From contig JBDROA010000007.1 in NCBI GenBank assembly GCA_043810615.1, positions 1-64,000 on the forward strand: a stretch of DNA of 64,000 bases, read 5' to 3'. A model generated the notes under the pieces. That model was not told the DNA's origin, ran no database searches, and saw nothing but the letters and a program-made list of their open reading frames with translations. Both the position numbers and the translations under genes were made by a program. The DNA is from VGBK01 sp043810615 (GTDB lineage Bacteria; Actinomycetota; Acidimicrobiia; Spongiisociales; UBA11373). Shown piece by piece: positions 9,000 to 17,964 of the stretch. Every line of letters starts with the position of its first letter. Positions within the stretch are counted from its first letter, which is position 1.

Positions 9000-9087
9000 A
9001 GGCGGTCCTCCTGTGGTCGGGGCGAAACATAGCGGTTGGAGCACCGCCGGGCGGCGGTATCCGGCCGCAAGGTTCCCGACCCGCCTC

Positions 9088-9093
9088 TATGCT
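9088..9093 (+). promoter_or_regulatory. -10 box (TATGCT) of the rightward ABC operon
   Basis: TATGCT matches the actinobacterial -10 consensus. It lies 31 bases before ATG 9125, with a strong AGGAGG ribosome binding site at 9111-9116 between them. No clear -35 element is seen. Confidence 0.4.
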
Positions 9094-9124
9094 GCCCGGG
9101 CCGATCGGGCAGGAGGCAGTCAGG

Positions 9125-10083
<959 letters not shown>

Positions 10084-10087
<4 letters not shown>

Positions 10088-10869
10088 CGGTCCTCGCCGC
10101 CCCACCGGGCACGACGCTGCGCTCCGGGCCGAGGTACTGGTGGGACTCCTACCGGATGATGCTCCGCTGGGAGATGACCTCCCTGCGAATGGTCCTCGTG
10201 ATCGCGGTCATCGTGCAGATCCTCACCGGCGCCGGCTTCGTCTTGGCCCTGGGCCTGTTCTTCGGACAGGTGCCGCCCCGGGCCGCCCTGTTCGTCTCCA
10301 CCGGGGTGCTGGTGGTCACCCTGGTCACCATCGGCCTGGTGCTGGGGCCGCAACTGGTCGCCATGCAGAAGGCGGAGAAGACCTACGACTTCCTATGGTC
10401 GCTGCCCGTGCCCCGCACCACTGCCGCCCTGGCCTGGGTCACCACCAACCTCGTCCTGGGCCTCCCCGGCATGGCCGTCGCCCTGGGAGTGGCCCTGCTC
10501 CGCTACGACCTCGACCTGCACGTCTCCTGGGCGATAGTGCCGGCGGTGCTCCTCACTCTGTTCACCGGGACCATGGTCGGCTACGCCCTGGCCCACGCCC
10601 TGGGCAACCCGATGCTGATCGCCGCCATCACCCAGATGCTGATCTTCGTGATCATCGGCTTCTCCCCCATCAACTTCCCCGCCGACCAGTTGCCCGGGTG
10701 GCTCGCCGCCGCGCACCGCTGGCTCCCCCTGGCCCCCATGGCCGACACGGTGCGGGCCGGGCTCACCCGGGGGGTAGTGGAAGACGTGGCCCGCTCCTAC
10801 CTGGTGCTGGGCGCCTGGGCCGCCGCCTCGATCGGTATCAGCGCCGCCGTTCTGGGAAGAAGGGGCTGA
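10084..10869 (+). CDS. ABC-2 type transporter permease
   Basis: A 261-residue permease with six predicted helices and no large extracytoplasmic loop. It contains YDFLWSLPVPRTTAAL, which recurs nearly unchanged in the next gene, so the two are recent paralogues likely to form a heterodimer. GTG 10084 overlaps the ATPase stop (GTGA). The helices near the C-terminus carry the FSPINFPADQLPGWL motif, shared with the neighbour. Substrate unknown. Confidence 0.85.
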
Positions 10870-10870
10870 G

Positions 10871-11647
10871 GTGACTGCCCATTCCCCCCCGGCCCTGCGC
10901 CACGGCGCCGTCTACTGGCTGGCGGGGTATCGAGGCATGCTCCGCTTCGACCTCGCCTCGGCGCGCGAGTGGCTCGCCCCCTTCATCCTGGTCCAGGTCC
11001 TCATGGGCGCCGGCATGGCCATCATCTACGGCTTCTATCTGGGCGACATGCCCGTCCCGGTGGCCACCTTCGTGGCCACCGGGGCCCCCACCCTGGCGGT
11101 GATCCCCCTCGGCATGGCCCTGGCCCCCAGCCTGATCGCCGGGCGCAGGATCGAAGGGACCTACGACTTCATGTGGTCGCTGCCGGTGCCCCGCCTGACC
11201 GCCGCCCTCTCCTCGTACACCCTGTTCACCGTGCTGGCCGCCCCCGGCTTCGCCGCCGCCCTGGGCATCGCCGCCTGGCGCTACCACCTCGACCTGCACC
11301 TCACCGCCTGGGTGGTGCCGGCGGTGGTGCTGTCGTCGCTCATGGCGGCCTCGGTGGGCTTCGCCGTGGGTCACGCGGTGGCGAACCCGGCCCTCATCAA
11401 CGTGGTCACCAACCTGGTCATCTTCGTGGTGCTGATGTTCTCCCCCATCGCCTTCCCCATAGAGAACTTCCCGGGGTGGCTGGCGGCGGCGCACCGGGTG
11501 CTCCCCTTCTGGCACATGGCCAACGTGATTCGGGCCTCGCTGACCCAGGGCCTGGTCACCACAGTGGGAGTCTCCTACCTGGTCCTGGGGGCGTGGACGG
11601 CCGGCGCCTGGCTGCTGGCCGCCTGGGCGGTGGGGCGGAGACGTTGA
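10871..11647 (+). CDS. ABC-2 type transporter permease, paralogue of the preceding gene
   Basis: A 258-residue six-helix permease. It shares YDFMWSLPVPRLTAAL and FSPIAFPIENFPGWLAAAHR with the gene before it, evidence for tandem duplication followed by divergence. GTG 10871 begins one base after the preceding stop. It is the last gene of the operon; a hairpin at 11653-11678 follows at once and may act as terminator or REP-like element. Confidence 0.85.
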   Translation: MTAHSPPALRHGAVYWLAGYRGMLRFDLASAREWLAPFILVQVLMGAGMAIIYGFYLGDMPVPVATFVATGAPTLAVIPLGMALAPSLIAGRRIEGTYDFMWSLPVPRLTAALSSYTLFTVLAAPGFAAALGIAAWRYHLDLHLTAWVVPAVVLSSLMAASVGFAVGHAVANPALINVVTNLVIFVVLMFSPIAFPIENFPGWLAAAHRVLPFWHMANVIRASLTQGLVTTVGVSYLVLGAWTAGAWLLAAWAVGRRR

Positions 11648-11869
11648 GGGCCCCCTCTCCCGCGGCGGCGGGCGAGGGCGTGGGGTGAGGGCTTGCGCAG
11701 TCCCCCACGGCAGCGGCAGAGTCGGCGGGAAAACACCAGAAGGGCGGTGGAGACAGGTCGCGTTTGCCCTCATCACTCGGCAGCCGCATCCCGAGCTCGA
11801 TTCCGACCGGATCACGGTTGCCGTCTCGCGTCTCTCTCCCATTCGCGGGAGAGGCAGGAAGTGGCTCCC
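11648..11869. repeat. Intergenic region with two REP-like hairpins
   Basis: No gene is seen. Two GC-rich hairpins are present. One is at 11653-11678, with arms CCCTCTCCCGC and GCGGGCGAGGG (one mismatch) and a 4-base loop. The other is at 11834-11853, with arms CTCTCCC and GGGAGAG and a 6-base loop. The CCCTCTCCC...GGGAGAGGG pattern recurs in similar form at 14771-14883 and resembles dispersed REP-type elements. Termination of the ABC operon is another possible role. Confidence 0.5.
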
Positions 11870-12085
11870 CTACCCCCCACCCTCGGCCTCGCCGGCAGCC
11901 ACGATGCTCAGACGCACCACAGCTCCCAACTCGGGGCCGTGCGGGGTGCCGCCGCCGTAGTCGATCTCCACGGCGAAGCCGCCGAGGGCGGCGGGGATGC
12001 CGGCGGCGCGCAAGACCGCCACCCCGCCGGTGGCCCCCTCCGCCGCCGCCCGAATCAGCTCACGGATCTCGCTGGTATCGCTCAC
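11870..12085 (-). CDS. Small uncharacterised protein (71 residues)
   Basis: I do not recognise this protein. It begins VSDTSEIRELIRAAAEG and has an Ala/Gly-rich middle (VAVLRAAGIPAALGGFAVEIDYGG) split into a helix and a strand, ending in a short strand VVRLSIVAAGE. GTG 12085 is chosen because GAAGGGAG lies about 5 bases upstream; the longer frame to 12253 lacks a start signal and looks non-coding. It is 122 bases downstream of the redoxin gene and may be cotranscribed with it. Function unknown. Confidence 0.5.
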   Translation of the reverse strand: MSDTSEIRELIRAAAEGATGGVAVLRAAGIPAALGGFAVEIDYGGGTPHGPELGAVVRLSIVAAGEAEGGG

Positions 12086-12207
12086 GGTGACTCCCTTCCT
12101 CCTGGTCGCGGGGCGGAGCCTGGCTCGGGCCTGTCTCAGGAGTGTGCCAATCCCCCGCCCCGGCACACCCGGCCTTGCGCTCACCGGCAGGCTGCCGGGT
12201 AGCGTCC

Positions 12208-12780
12208 TCAGGCGTAGCCGGGTTCGTTGCCCGGGCGCCACTTGATCGAGCACCCCAGGCTGGGGTGCTGCTCCGAGGGCACCGCGGCCCCGGCGAGGAG
12301 GGCGTCGATGGCCTCGCGGAGATCCTCACCGGTGACCGGCACCTCGCTGCCCGGGCGGCTGGCGTCGAAGCGCCCCCGGTACACCAGGCGCCGGTCGGCG
12401 CCGAACAGGAAGAAGTCGGGAGTGCAGGCGGCGGAGTAGGCCTTGGCCGTCTCTTGGGACTCGTCGAAGAGGTAGGGGAAGCGGTAGCCCCGGAGGCGGG
12501 CTTCTTCGGCCAGGAGTTCGGGAGCGTCGCCGGGATGGCTGCCGGGGTCGTTAGCGCTGATGGCGACCATCCCCAGGTCGGCCGGCGCATAGTCGGCCCG
12601 CAATTGCACCAGGCCGCCGCGGACGTGCTGCACGTAGGGGCAGTGGTTGCAGATGAACATCACCAGCAAGGCAGGCTGGACGAAGTCCGTCAGGGAGACC
12701 GGCCGGCCGGTGAGAGGTTCGGGCAGGGTGAAGCCGGGCGCCGGGGTGCCCAGGGTGAGCCTCGTGGAGTTGACCGCCAT
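12208..12780 (-). CDS. Thioredoxin-fold AhpC/TSA-Redoxin family protein
   Basis: A 190-residue thioredoxin-fold protein. The N-terminal GTPAPGFTLPEPLTG and the active-site segment FICNHCPYVQHV (Cys at about 44 and 47, a CxxC form) are typical of the cytosolic thioredoxin-like group related to AhpC/TSA peroxiredoxins and ResA. A late conserved Cys (SLGCSIKW) is also typical of this subgroup. It probably reduces or oxidises thiols; the partner is unknown. ATG 12780 follows GAGGAG; the in-frame ATG at 12810 lacks a site. A TACGAT -10 box is just upstream on the minus strand. Confidence 0.8.
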   Translation of the reverse strand: MAVNSTRLTLGTPAPGFTLPEPLTGRPVSLTDFVQPALLVMFICNHCPYVQHVRGGLVQLRADYAPADLGMVAISANDPGSHPGDAPELLAEEARLRGYRFPYLFDESQETAKAYSAACTPDFFLFGADRRLVYRGRFDASRPGSEVPVTGEDLREAIDALLAGAAVPSEQHPSLGCSIKWRPGNEPGYA

Positions 12781-12854
12781 ATCGCTCCTCGGTCGAATTG
12801 ATGGCGGCATCGTATGGGGATATCGACCCCTACCGCACCCGGCGACGCGCCGGG

Positions 12855-12860
12855 TAGTGT
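12855..12860 (+). promoter_or_regulatory. -10 box (TAGTGT) of a leaderless promoter
   Basis: TAGTGT is followed by CCCCTC and then GTG 12867, so transcription should start at the start codon. No Shine-Dalgarno sequence is present. Confidence 0.45.
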
Positions 12861-12866
12861 CCCCTC

Positions 12867-13670
12867 GTGCTCGCGCGCCGCACCGCCCTTCTCGCCGCCG
12901 CCGGCCTCGCCGTCGGCGCGGTGGCTGCCTTCCTCCTCATGCCCCGCGGCGAAGGGGCTGCCAGCACCACCTCGACGACGGTCGGCGCCGCCACCACCAC
13001 GACCACCGCCCCCCCGTGGGTAAACCGGCGGGAAACCCGCCTCGGGCCCGGCGTGATCCTCGCCACCGGCCTGCAGATGGAGGGCGGCCGGGTGCTCTTC
13101 ACGTACGAGGTCGAACCCATCACCCCCCTCGCCGCCGCCGGCTCCCCCGACCGGCCGATAGAGGAAGTATCACCGGCGGCACCGGCCTCGTTCACCCTCA
13201 CCTACCCCGGCGGCGCAGTCGCCGCACGGATCCTGGGCCCGGGACAACGGGCGGGGCGCTTCGACGTGCCCTCCGGGATCACCCTCGACCAGGTCCAGGC
13301 AATCAGCGTCGACTCCTACTGGGTGGCGGTCCCCGCCGGCTTCACCATCGACCTCTCCCCCTCGAGCGGCGCCTGGGTGCCCACCGCCCCCGGACTGCGG
13401 GCCCGCATCCTGAAAGTGGTGGAGCAGACGGAGAACCGCCTGGTCGTCGTAGAGATGGAAGGGGAGGCCGCCCTGGCCGGCGATCTTGCCATCGCCGGGG
13501 AAGGAAGGGAGTGGCAGTGCTCTTCCTACTCCCAGTTGGGAGGCCTGCGCTGGACCCTCGACTTCCGCGGTGAGACCCTGCCCGACCCGGTGCGCCTGGT
13601 GGTGCGCGGCGTGGCCTGGATCGAGGTCGCCGGAGGCGGACCGGTGAGCCTGGAGGGGATACCGCGATGA
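12867..13670 (+). CDS. Membrane-anchored protein with Thr-rich linker, unknown function
   Basis: A 267-residue protein. Residues 5-24 form one transmembrane or signal-anchor helix (LLAAAGLAVGAVAAFLL), followed by a Thr-rich linker (about 33-50), then an extracellular domain of about 210 residues that looks beta-rich. No lipobox Cys is present, so it is probably a type II anchored protein. GTG 12867 is leaderless by spacing. Its stop overlaps the ATG of the next gene (ATGA). That gene has the same anchor-linker-domain plan and a similar C-terminal segment (DPVRLVVRGVAW here, LELLVRLYRYA there), suggesting two interacting or paralogous partners. I do not recognise the domain. Confidence 0.65.
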   Translation: MLARRTALLAAAGLAVGAVAAFLLMPRGEGAASTTSTTVGAATTTTTAPPWVNRRETRLGPGVILATGLQMEGGRVLFTYEVEPITPLAAAGSPDRPIEEVSPAAPASFTLTYPGGAVAARILGPGQRAGRFDVPSGITLDQVQAISVDSYWVAVPAGFTIDLSPSSGAWVPTAPGLRARILKVVEQTENRLVVVEMEGEAALAGDLAIAGEGREWQCSSYSQLGGLRWTLDFRGETLPDPVRLVVRGVAWIEVAGGGPVSLEGIPR

Positions 13671-14643
13671 CCGACAACGCCCTGCGCGAGGTGCTGTGCT
13701 CCCCCCTCGACGACCTGCGCCCTCCCGGGCGTGGGCGCTGGACCGGGGTCATCACCCTGCTGATCGCAGCGGCCTGCGGGTTCGGGGCGATCGCCGCGAT
13801 TCGTTCCCTCGGCAGCGGCGAGACCGCCCCTACCACGGCGACGACAACCCCGGTGGTCTCATCCTCCACTGCCGCCAACCCCACCCCGCTGGACGAGGTG
13901 GGATTGGAGGCGGTGGCTGCCTGGCGCCAGGGCGGCAAGCTCTACCTGGTGGTGGCCACCACGATCCTGCCGGGAACCGAGCGGGGCGAGGTCGCCGGAA
14001 TGCCCGGTGCCCACTGGGTGCTCCGCGTCGGGAAGGCGACCTGCGCCCCGCGACCGCCGAGCTGTTCACTGCGCTGGCCCCCGGCCTGTTCGCCCTGGAG
14101 TTCCCCGACATCGACATCACCGGGGGCGTCGAGCTGCTCGCCTACCCGGCCTCCGAGCTGGTCGAGGGGGTGTTCCCCACCGGGCTCGCCTCGGCCCAGC
14201 TCCCCTGGGAGGGGCCCCTCGCTGCCACCCCCTACCTCCTCGGCGGGGAAGAGGTCGTCATCGACCGGCTCCGGCTGGACGACGGCGGCGGGGAGATCGT
14301 CTGGCACCTGGCCGGGGACTCGGAGGCCCGGGCGGTGGTGAGCGCCGGCGCCACCTACTCCGAGGTGGGAGGCGCGCCGCAGGCCATCGTCGCCGAGCCC
14401 GACCTGCCCCTCGCCTCGCTGGTGGCCTCCCCCACCGCCACCCCGGTCACCCGCTTCGGCGTCGTGCACCTGTTCCACCTCGACGACCCGGATCAGCCCA
14501 CCTACCGCAGCCGGTTCTGGGGCGATCCGGAGCGCGTCGTGGCCGTAGAGGCGCTGGACCTGGAACTACTGGTGCGCCTGTACCGGTACGCCGCCGAGCC
14601 AGTCGTCATCCCGGTGAGCCTCACCGTCACCCCAGAGGACTGA
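13667..14643 (+). pseudogene. Membrane-anchored Thr-linker protein, frameshifted
   Basis: The reading frame from ATG 13667 gives an N-terminal cytoplasmic stretch, a transmembrane helix (VITLLIAAACGFGAIAAI) and a Thr-rich linker. It runs sensibly to VLRVG at about 14030, then turns into low-complexity out-of-frame sequence. A different frame resumes sensible protein at GDLRPATAELFTALAPGL and runs to the stop at 14643. Adding one G to the GGG at 14030-14032 restores a single frame of about 325 residues. The break is either a true inactivating deletion or a sequencing error in a G run. ATG overlaps the upstream stop, so the two genes form an operon. Confidence 0.65.
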
Positions 14644-15071
14644 ACCCCCGGCCCGCCTCGTGAGCGGCGTCGTCGCGTAGGGGGGGCCGGGAGCCACAAG
14701 CCGAGCCCCACGTGTGGGCGACCGCAGCCTGGGGTGGGGTCTACAAGTGTCACCCTTGCTCGGATCGACTTCTCCCCCGCCCCAGCGGGGGAGATGCCCG
14801 AAGGGCAGAGGGGGCAGCCTCCCACCAAGGCCTCGCCACATGCTGCCCCCACCCTTGCCCTCCCCCACCGCCGTGGGGGAGGGAGCAACACCCTGGGGCG
14901 CTGCTCACGAAGAACACCATTCAGGGCGTGTTCTCGCCCCACCCTGGGGTGCGGTGTGACATTGTTATCAGAAGACAACCGGCACAAAGGCGGCCAACCC
15001 CCAACCGCAGCCCAAGCAGGAAAAGGTCACCGGTGCCCCGGCTGAGACAGCAGCGACCCGGCACAAGGCCC
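14644..15071. repeat. Intergenic cluster of perfect GC hairpins
   Basis: No gene is seen in these 428 bases. Perfect stem-loops occur at 14771-14794 (10-base arms TCTCCCCCGC with a CCCA loop), at about 14795-14807 (TGCCC/GGGCA) and at 14858-14883 (11-base arms CCCTCCCCCAC with a CGCC loop). A member of the 30-base repeat family is at 14938-14967. The arms resemble those at 11653-11853. REP-like elements are the likeliest reading; terminators for the convergent genes on both sides are also possible. Confidence 0.55.
14938..14967 (+). repeat. 30-base dispersed repeat, copy A
   Basis: It begins CCCACCCTGGGGTGCGG and ends TGTTA. It aligns without gaps over 30 bases to copy B at 16211 (24 or more identities) and copy C at 16279. 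It contains an internal inverted repeat CACC/GGTG. Confidence 0.6.
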
Positions 15072-16112
15072 CTACTCGTTGACCAGCACCACCCGGTAGC
15101 GCGCCTGGTTCCGGCGCACCCGGAGCATCGCCTCGTTCACCTGCGCCATCGGCATCAGTTCGATACGGGGGCTTATGCCATGCCGCTGGGCAAAGGCCAG
15201 CATCTCGCGCATGTCGGCCCGGCTCCCCAGGAACGAGCCGGTGATCGACACCTGGTGCGCCACGAAGTTCACCATGGGGCCGACACCGGAGCCCCCGACG
15301 AGAGGCAGATCGATCGGGGCGAAGGCCGGCAGCACCAGCCGCCCGTTCTTGGTGAGGACCATCACCAGGTTCCCCCAGTCGTTCCCCGACTGGGCGGTGC
15401 AGAGCAGCAAGTCGAAGCCGAACTCCTTCTCCTCCATGGCCCCCTGATCGGTCGTGAGGAGGAAATGGTCGGCACCTAAAGCCCGCGCTTCCTCCTCCTT
15501 CCCGGGAGAGGAAGACAGCGCCGTCACTTCGCAGCCGAAGGCCTTGGCGAACTGGAGCGCCAGATGGCCCAGGCCGCCGATCCCGACGATGCCCACCCGG
15601 GTGGAGGCCCCCGCCGTGTACTTGCGCAGCGGCGGATACACGGCGATGCCGGCGCACATGAGCACCGCGGCCGCCTCGGGAGCCATGTCGGCCGGGAGCG
15701 GGTAGGCAAACCGGCCCTCCGCCACCACCGAAGAGGCAAAGCCCCCGTAGGGCGTCCAGGTGCCGCAGTCGGCTATCTGGAGGCAAAGGTGCTCGTCGCC
15801 CGCCCGGCACCACTCGCACTTGCCGCAGCAGCGTCCCTGCCAGCCGACGCCCACCAGGTCTCCCACCTTCAGCCCTGAGACCGCCGGCCCCAGTTCGGTC
15901 ACCTGCCCCACGATCTCGTGGCCCGGCATCATGGGGAAGTCGAAGACGCCGAAGTCGCCGTCCACGGCGTGGATATCCGTATGGCAGACCCCGCAGTGGG
16001 TGATCGCGACCCGGACCTCATCGTCCTTCAGTTCGGGTGCCTCGTAGGACGCCGGCTTCAGACCTTCTCCGGGCCCTTGCGCCGAGTAGCCCACAAAGGT
16101 CGAACGCGACAT
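15072..16112 (-). CDS. Zinc-dependent NAD(P) alcohol dehydrogenase (AdhA/YahK-like)
   Basis: A 346-residue medium-chain dehydrogenase/reductase that would interconvert primary alcohols and aldehydes using NAD(P)H. Catalytic zinc ligands are seen in GVCHTD and PGHEIVG. The structural zinc lobe is GRCCGKCEWCRAGDEHLC (four Cys). The Rossmann motif is GIVGIGGLGHLALQFAKA, and the sequence following the second strand (SSSPGKEEEA) favours NADP. The overall pattern matches the cinnamyl-alcohol/YahK-type subgroup. ATG 16112 follows AGGAGGGG; the longer upstream frame is non-coding. The gene is flanked on both sides by copies of the 30-base repeat. Confidence 0.9.
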   Translation of the reverse strand: MSRSTFVGYSAQGPGEGLKPASYEAPELKDDEVRVAITHCGVCHTDIHAVDGDFGVFDFPMMPGHEIVGQVTELGPAVSGLKVGDLVGVGWQGRCCGKCEWCRAGDEHLCLQIADCGTWTPYGGFASSVVAEGRFAYPLPADMAPEAAAVLMCAGIAVYPPLRKYTAGASTRVGIVGIGGLGHLALQFAKAFGCEVTALSSSPGKEEEARALGADHFLLTTDQGAMEEKEFGFDLLLCTAQSGNDWGNLVMVLTKNGRLVLPAFAPIDLPLVGGSGVGPMVNFVAHQVSITGSFLGSRADMREMLAFAQRHGISPRIELMPMAQVNEAMLRVRRNQARYRVVLVNE

Positions 16113-16210
16113 GACAACCCCTCCTCCTGCCACGGCTGCCGAAGCCAGCATATGAACCAGATGCGCCGCCCGCCATGAGCGGGACGGACCACCGGCCAGG
16201 TGGCACGGCC

Positions 16211-16240
16211 CCCACCCTGGGCTGCGGCGCGAATCTGTTA
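16211..16240 (+). repeat. 30-base dispersed repeat, copy B
   Basis: CCCACCCTGGGCTGCGG...CTGTTA, a gap-free match to copy A. Between copies B and C lies an imperfect inverted repeat, GTTACCTGAG (16237-16246) and CTCGGGTAAC (16262-16271), so B and C may form one structured unit. Confidence 0.6.
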
Positions 16241-16278
16241 CCTGAGATCGGCTCGAGCGGACTCGGGTAACCCCCGGC

Positions 16279-16308
16279 CACACCCTGGGCTGCGGTGTGG
16301 AGATGTTA
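16279..16308 (+). repeat. 30-base dispersed repeat, copy C
   Basis: Same family as copies A and B. Here CCACACC and GGTGTGG form perfect 7-base arms around CTGGGCTGC. The 14 bases before it (GGTAACCCCCG...) are shared with copy D at 17345. Confidence 0.6.
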
Positions 16309-16426
16309 GATACTGGCAGCTTGAGACCACTGCGACCGGACTTCTTCGCAGATGTGGGAGTCGATGCTCGGGCCGCCGGCCTCTAGGCTTTCGCGGGCCG
16401 GCTCATTCGACACGGAGGCATCCGGA

Positions 16427-17227
16427 ATGGAATCTGGTTCCCGAGTGCCTTTGATGGACGCGAATCGTGCGGCGCTCGCCACGGTGGGGTCACGTTTCGC
16501 TCACATGCTCAGGATGGTCCCCGACCCCACCAGGCCTTCGGTCGGGTTCTGGAGTGTCGGGGAGACTGCGGCGCATGTGGCCTCGAGTGCGTCGTTCTTC
16601 CTGGCTGTGGCACGGGGAGAGAAGGAGCCGGAGCGCCTCGATGAAGTCGCAGCCGACAACGCGGCGTTCCTGGCGTCGGACCCGGAGCGGGATCTTCGCA
16701 CCCTCGCCGAACGCTTTGAGGCCGGTGAGCGGGCGCTACTGGCCCACGTCGATCGCATCGACGGTGATCCGCCTCTGGAGCTATTCGAGGGTGTAGAAGT
16801 ACCCCTGTCCACGCTTCTGGCGGTCGAACTCGCCGAGGTGATCGTCCACGGTTTCGACATCGCCCGGGCGTCGGGTCTCACTTGGCGGATCACCCGCGCC
16901 GAGGCCGCTCCCGCGGCGAGTGGCATGCTCCCCTTGCTCCCCCATGCCGTAGACCGGGAGGCGGCAGCCGGGCGACGGGCCCGGTTCGAGCTGCGGATCC
17001 GAGGCGGATCCTCCGCCACCCTGGAGTTCGCAGGCGGGACGCTGCGCCTCTCCCCGCCAATCCCACAGGCAGTCGACTGTCGTATCTCGGCCGACCCGAT
17101 GGTCTATCTGCTGCTCAGCTTCGGCCGGATCGGGCCGCTGCGACCCATGGTGCAAGGCAAGCTCACCGCCTGGGGGCGCCGCCCCTGGCTGGCGGCATCC
17201 TTCCCCTCGCTGTTCCAAAGCGTCTGA
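16427..17227 (+). CDS. Maleylpyruvate isomerase-like (MDMPI/DinB-fold) protein
   Basis: A 266-residue protein with the mycothiol-dependent maleylpyruvate isomerase N-terminal fold (DinB-like four-helix bundle). The metal-site histidines are visible in WSVGETAAHV and EVIVHGFDIARA. The C-terminal 90 residues resemble the SCP2-like domain that often follows (FELRIRGGSSATLEF, then DCRISADPMVYLLLSFGR). Such proteins are thought to act as mycothiol-dependent enzymes in actinobacteria; the substrate here is unknown. ATG 16427 is chosen because GGAGG at 16414-16418 lies 8 bases upstream; an ATG at 16454 (MDANRAAL) is an alternative. Confidence 0.75.
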   Translation: MESGSRVPLMDANRAALATVGSRFAHMLRMVPDPTRPSVGFWSVGETAAHVASSASFFLAVARGEKEPERLDEVAADNAAFLASDPERDLRTLAERFEAGERALLAHVDRIDGDPPLELFEGVEVPLSTLLAVELAEVIVHGFDIARASGLTWRITRAEAAPAASGMLPLLPHAVDREAAAGRRARFELRIRGGSSATLEFAGGTLRLSPPIPQAVDCRISADPMVYLLLSFGRIGPLRPMVQGKLTAWGRRPWLAASFPSLFQSV

Positions 17228-17358
17228 GCTGCTGAGCAGGCCGCCCAACGACGCCCGTTCCCAGGCGCGCTCACGAACCGCAGGTTGGCTAGGCGCCGAG
17301 ATTCGAACCGCGCCTGGTACGGCCAGGGACGCTCGCCCGAGGCCAGGTAACCCCCGAC

Positions 17359-17375
17359 CCCACCCTGGGCTGCGG
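17359..17375 (+). repeat. Dispersed repeat, copy D (partial)
   Basis: CCCACCCTGGGCTGCGG, identical to the first 17 bases of copy B. The preceding GGTAACCCCCG (from 17346) matches the lead-in to copy C. The 3' half of the repeat is not kept; the stop of the small gene at 17381 follows. Confidence 0.55.
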
Positions 17376-17380
17376 CTACC

Positions 17381-17641
17381 TCACCCGATCAGGGCTTCCA
17401 CTCCGGCCGGCCAGGGCTCCCGCGAGCCGAGGCGCTCTCCACAGGGCACGTCGAGCGCACCGGCGAGCAGGCGTCCCACCAGGACCGAGAGGGCCAACCC
17501 CTCGGAGCGGGCCCGCCGGCGCAGGGCCTCGGCCACCTCGGCCGGAACCAGCGCCACCAGGCGCTCCCGGGGCTCGCACCAGCCGACGGGCCGGGGGGCA
17601 CCCCAGTCGAGAATCGCTGCGGTGTTGTGGGCGGCTGCCAT
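17381..17641 (-). CDS. Small RHH-like protein (86 residues)
   Basis: An 86-residue protein whose centre reads LVALVPAEVAEALRRRARSEGLALSVLVGRLLAGAL. Written in pieces, this is a strand (LVALVP), a helix (AEVAEALRRRARSEG) and a second helix (SVLVGRLLAGAL), the plan of ribbon-helix-helix DNA-binding proteins or antitoxins. No toxin gene lies beside it. ATG 17641 is the only good start; there is no strong Shine-Dalgarno. The family is inferred from pattern only, and a non-DNA-binding small helical protein is possible. Confidence 0.5.
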   Translation of the reverse strand: MAAAHNTAAILDWGAPRPVGWCEPRERLVALVPAEVAEALRRRARSEGLALSVLVGRLLAGALDVPCGERLGSREPWPAGVEALIG

Positions 17642-17782
17642 TGGGTACTAGCCAAGCAGATTGCGCGCGGATAGTGAAGGATTTCGCGCTCTCAGCGCGC
17701 GGAGCGTGACGAACCCCGCCCCCCTGGCACCGCCGGCGCCGAACCGGTACCCTCATACGAGAACGCTCTGTAGGAGGAGGAC

Positions 17783-17956
17783 ATGGAGCTCCGCAAAGGC
17801 ATGCGGGTCAAGGAGCTCACCAAGAAGGTGGGCCAGGTGGCTCGCACCGGAACCATCCTCGCCGTCCGCGGCTCGACCGTGGATGTGCGGTGGGACGACG
17901 GCCACACCAGCTCGCTGAGTCACGGGTTCCTGTTCCCCATCGCCGGAGACGGGTAA
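17783..17956 (+). CDS. Small SH3/KOW-like protein (57 residues)
   Basis: A 57-codon gene from ATG 17783, preceded by AGGAGGAGG. The protein starts MELRKGMRVKELTKKVG and continues with GTILAVRGSTVDVRWDDGHT, the alternating beta pattern of small SH3-like or KOW-like barrels such as DUF1918 proteins, where an RWDDGH-type segment is common. It stands alone between non-coding stretches. The function is unknown; nucleic-acid binding is only a guess from the fold. Confidence 0.65.
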   Translation: MELRKGMRVKELTKKVGQVARTGTILAVRGSTVDVRWDDGHTSSLSHGFLFPIAGDG

Positions 17957-17964
17957 CCGCAGGC

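Noticed and set aside
17285..17312. tRNA-like T-loop (GGTTCGAATC on the minus strand)
   Set aside because: The flanking 5-base stems do not pair and no anticodon or D arm can be drawn, so it is at most a tRNA-end remnant. No intact tRNA was found in the window.
14938..17375. CRISPR array or integron attC sites
   Set aside because: The 30-base repeats are not evenly spaced, have genes between them and no cas or integrase genes nearby. Only copy C matches a GTTRRRY core, by chance.
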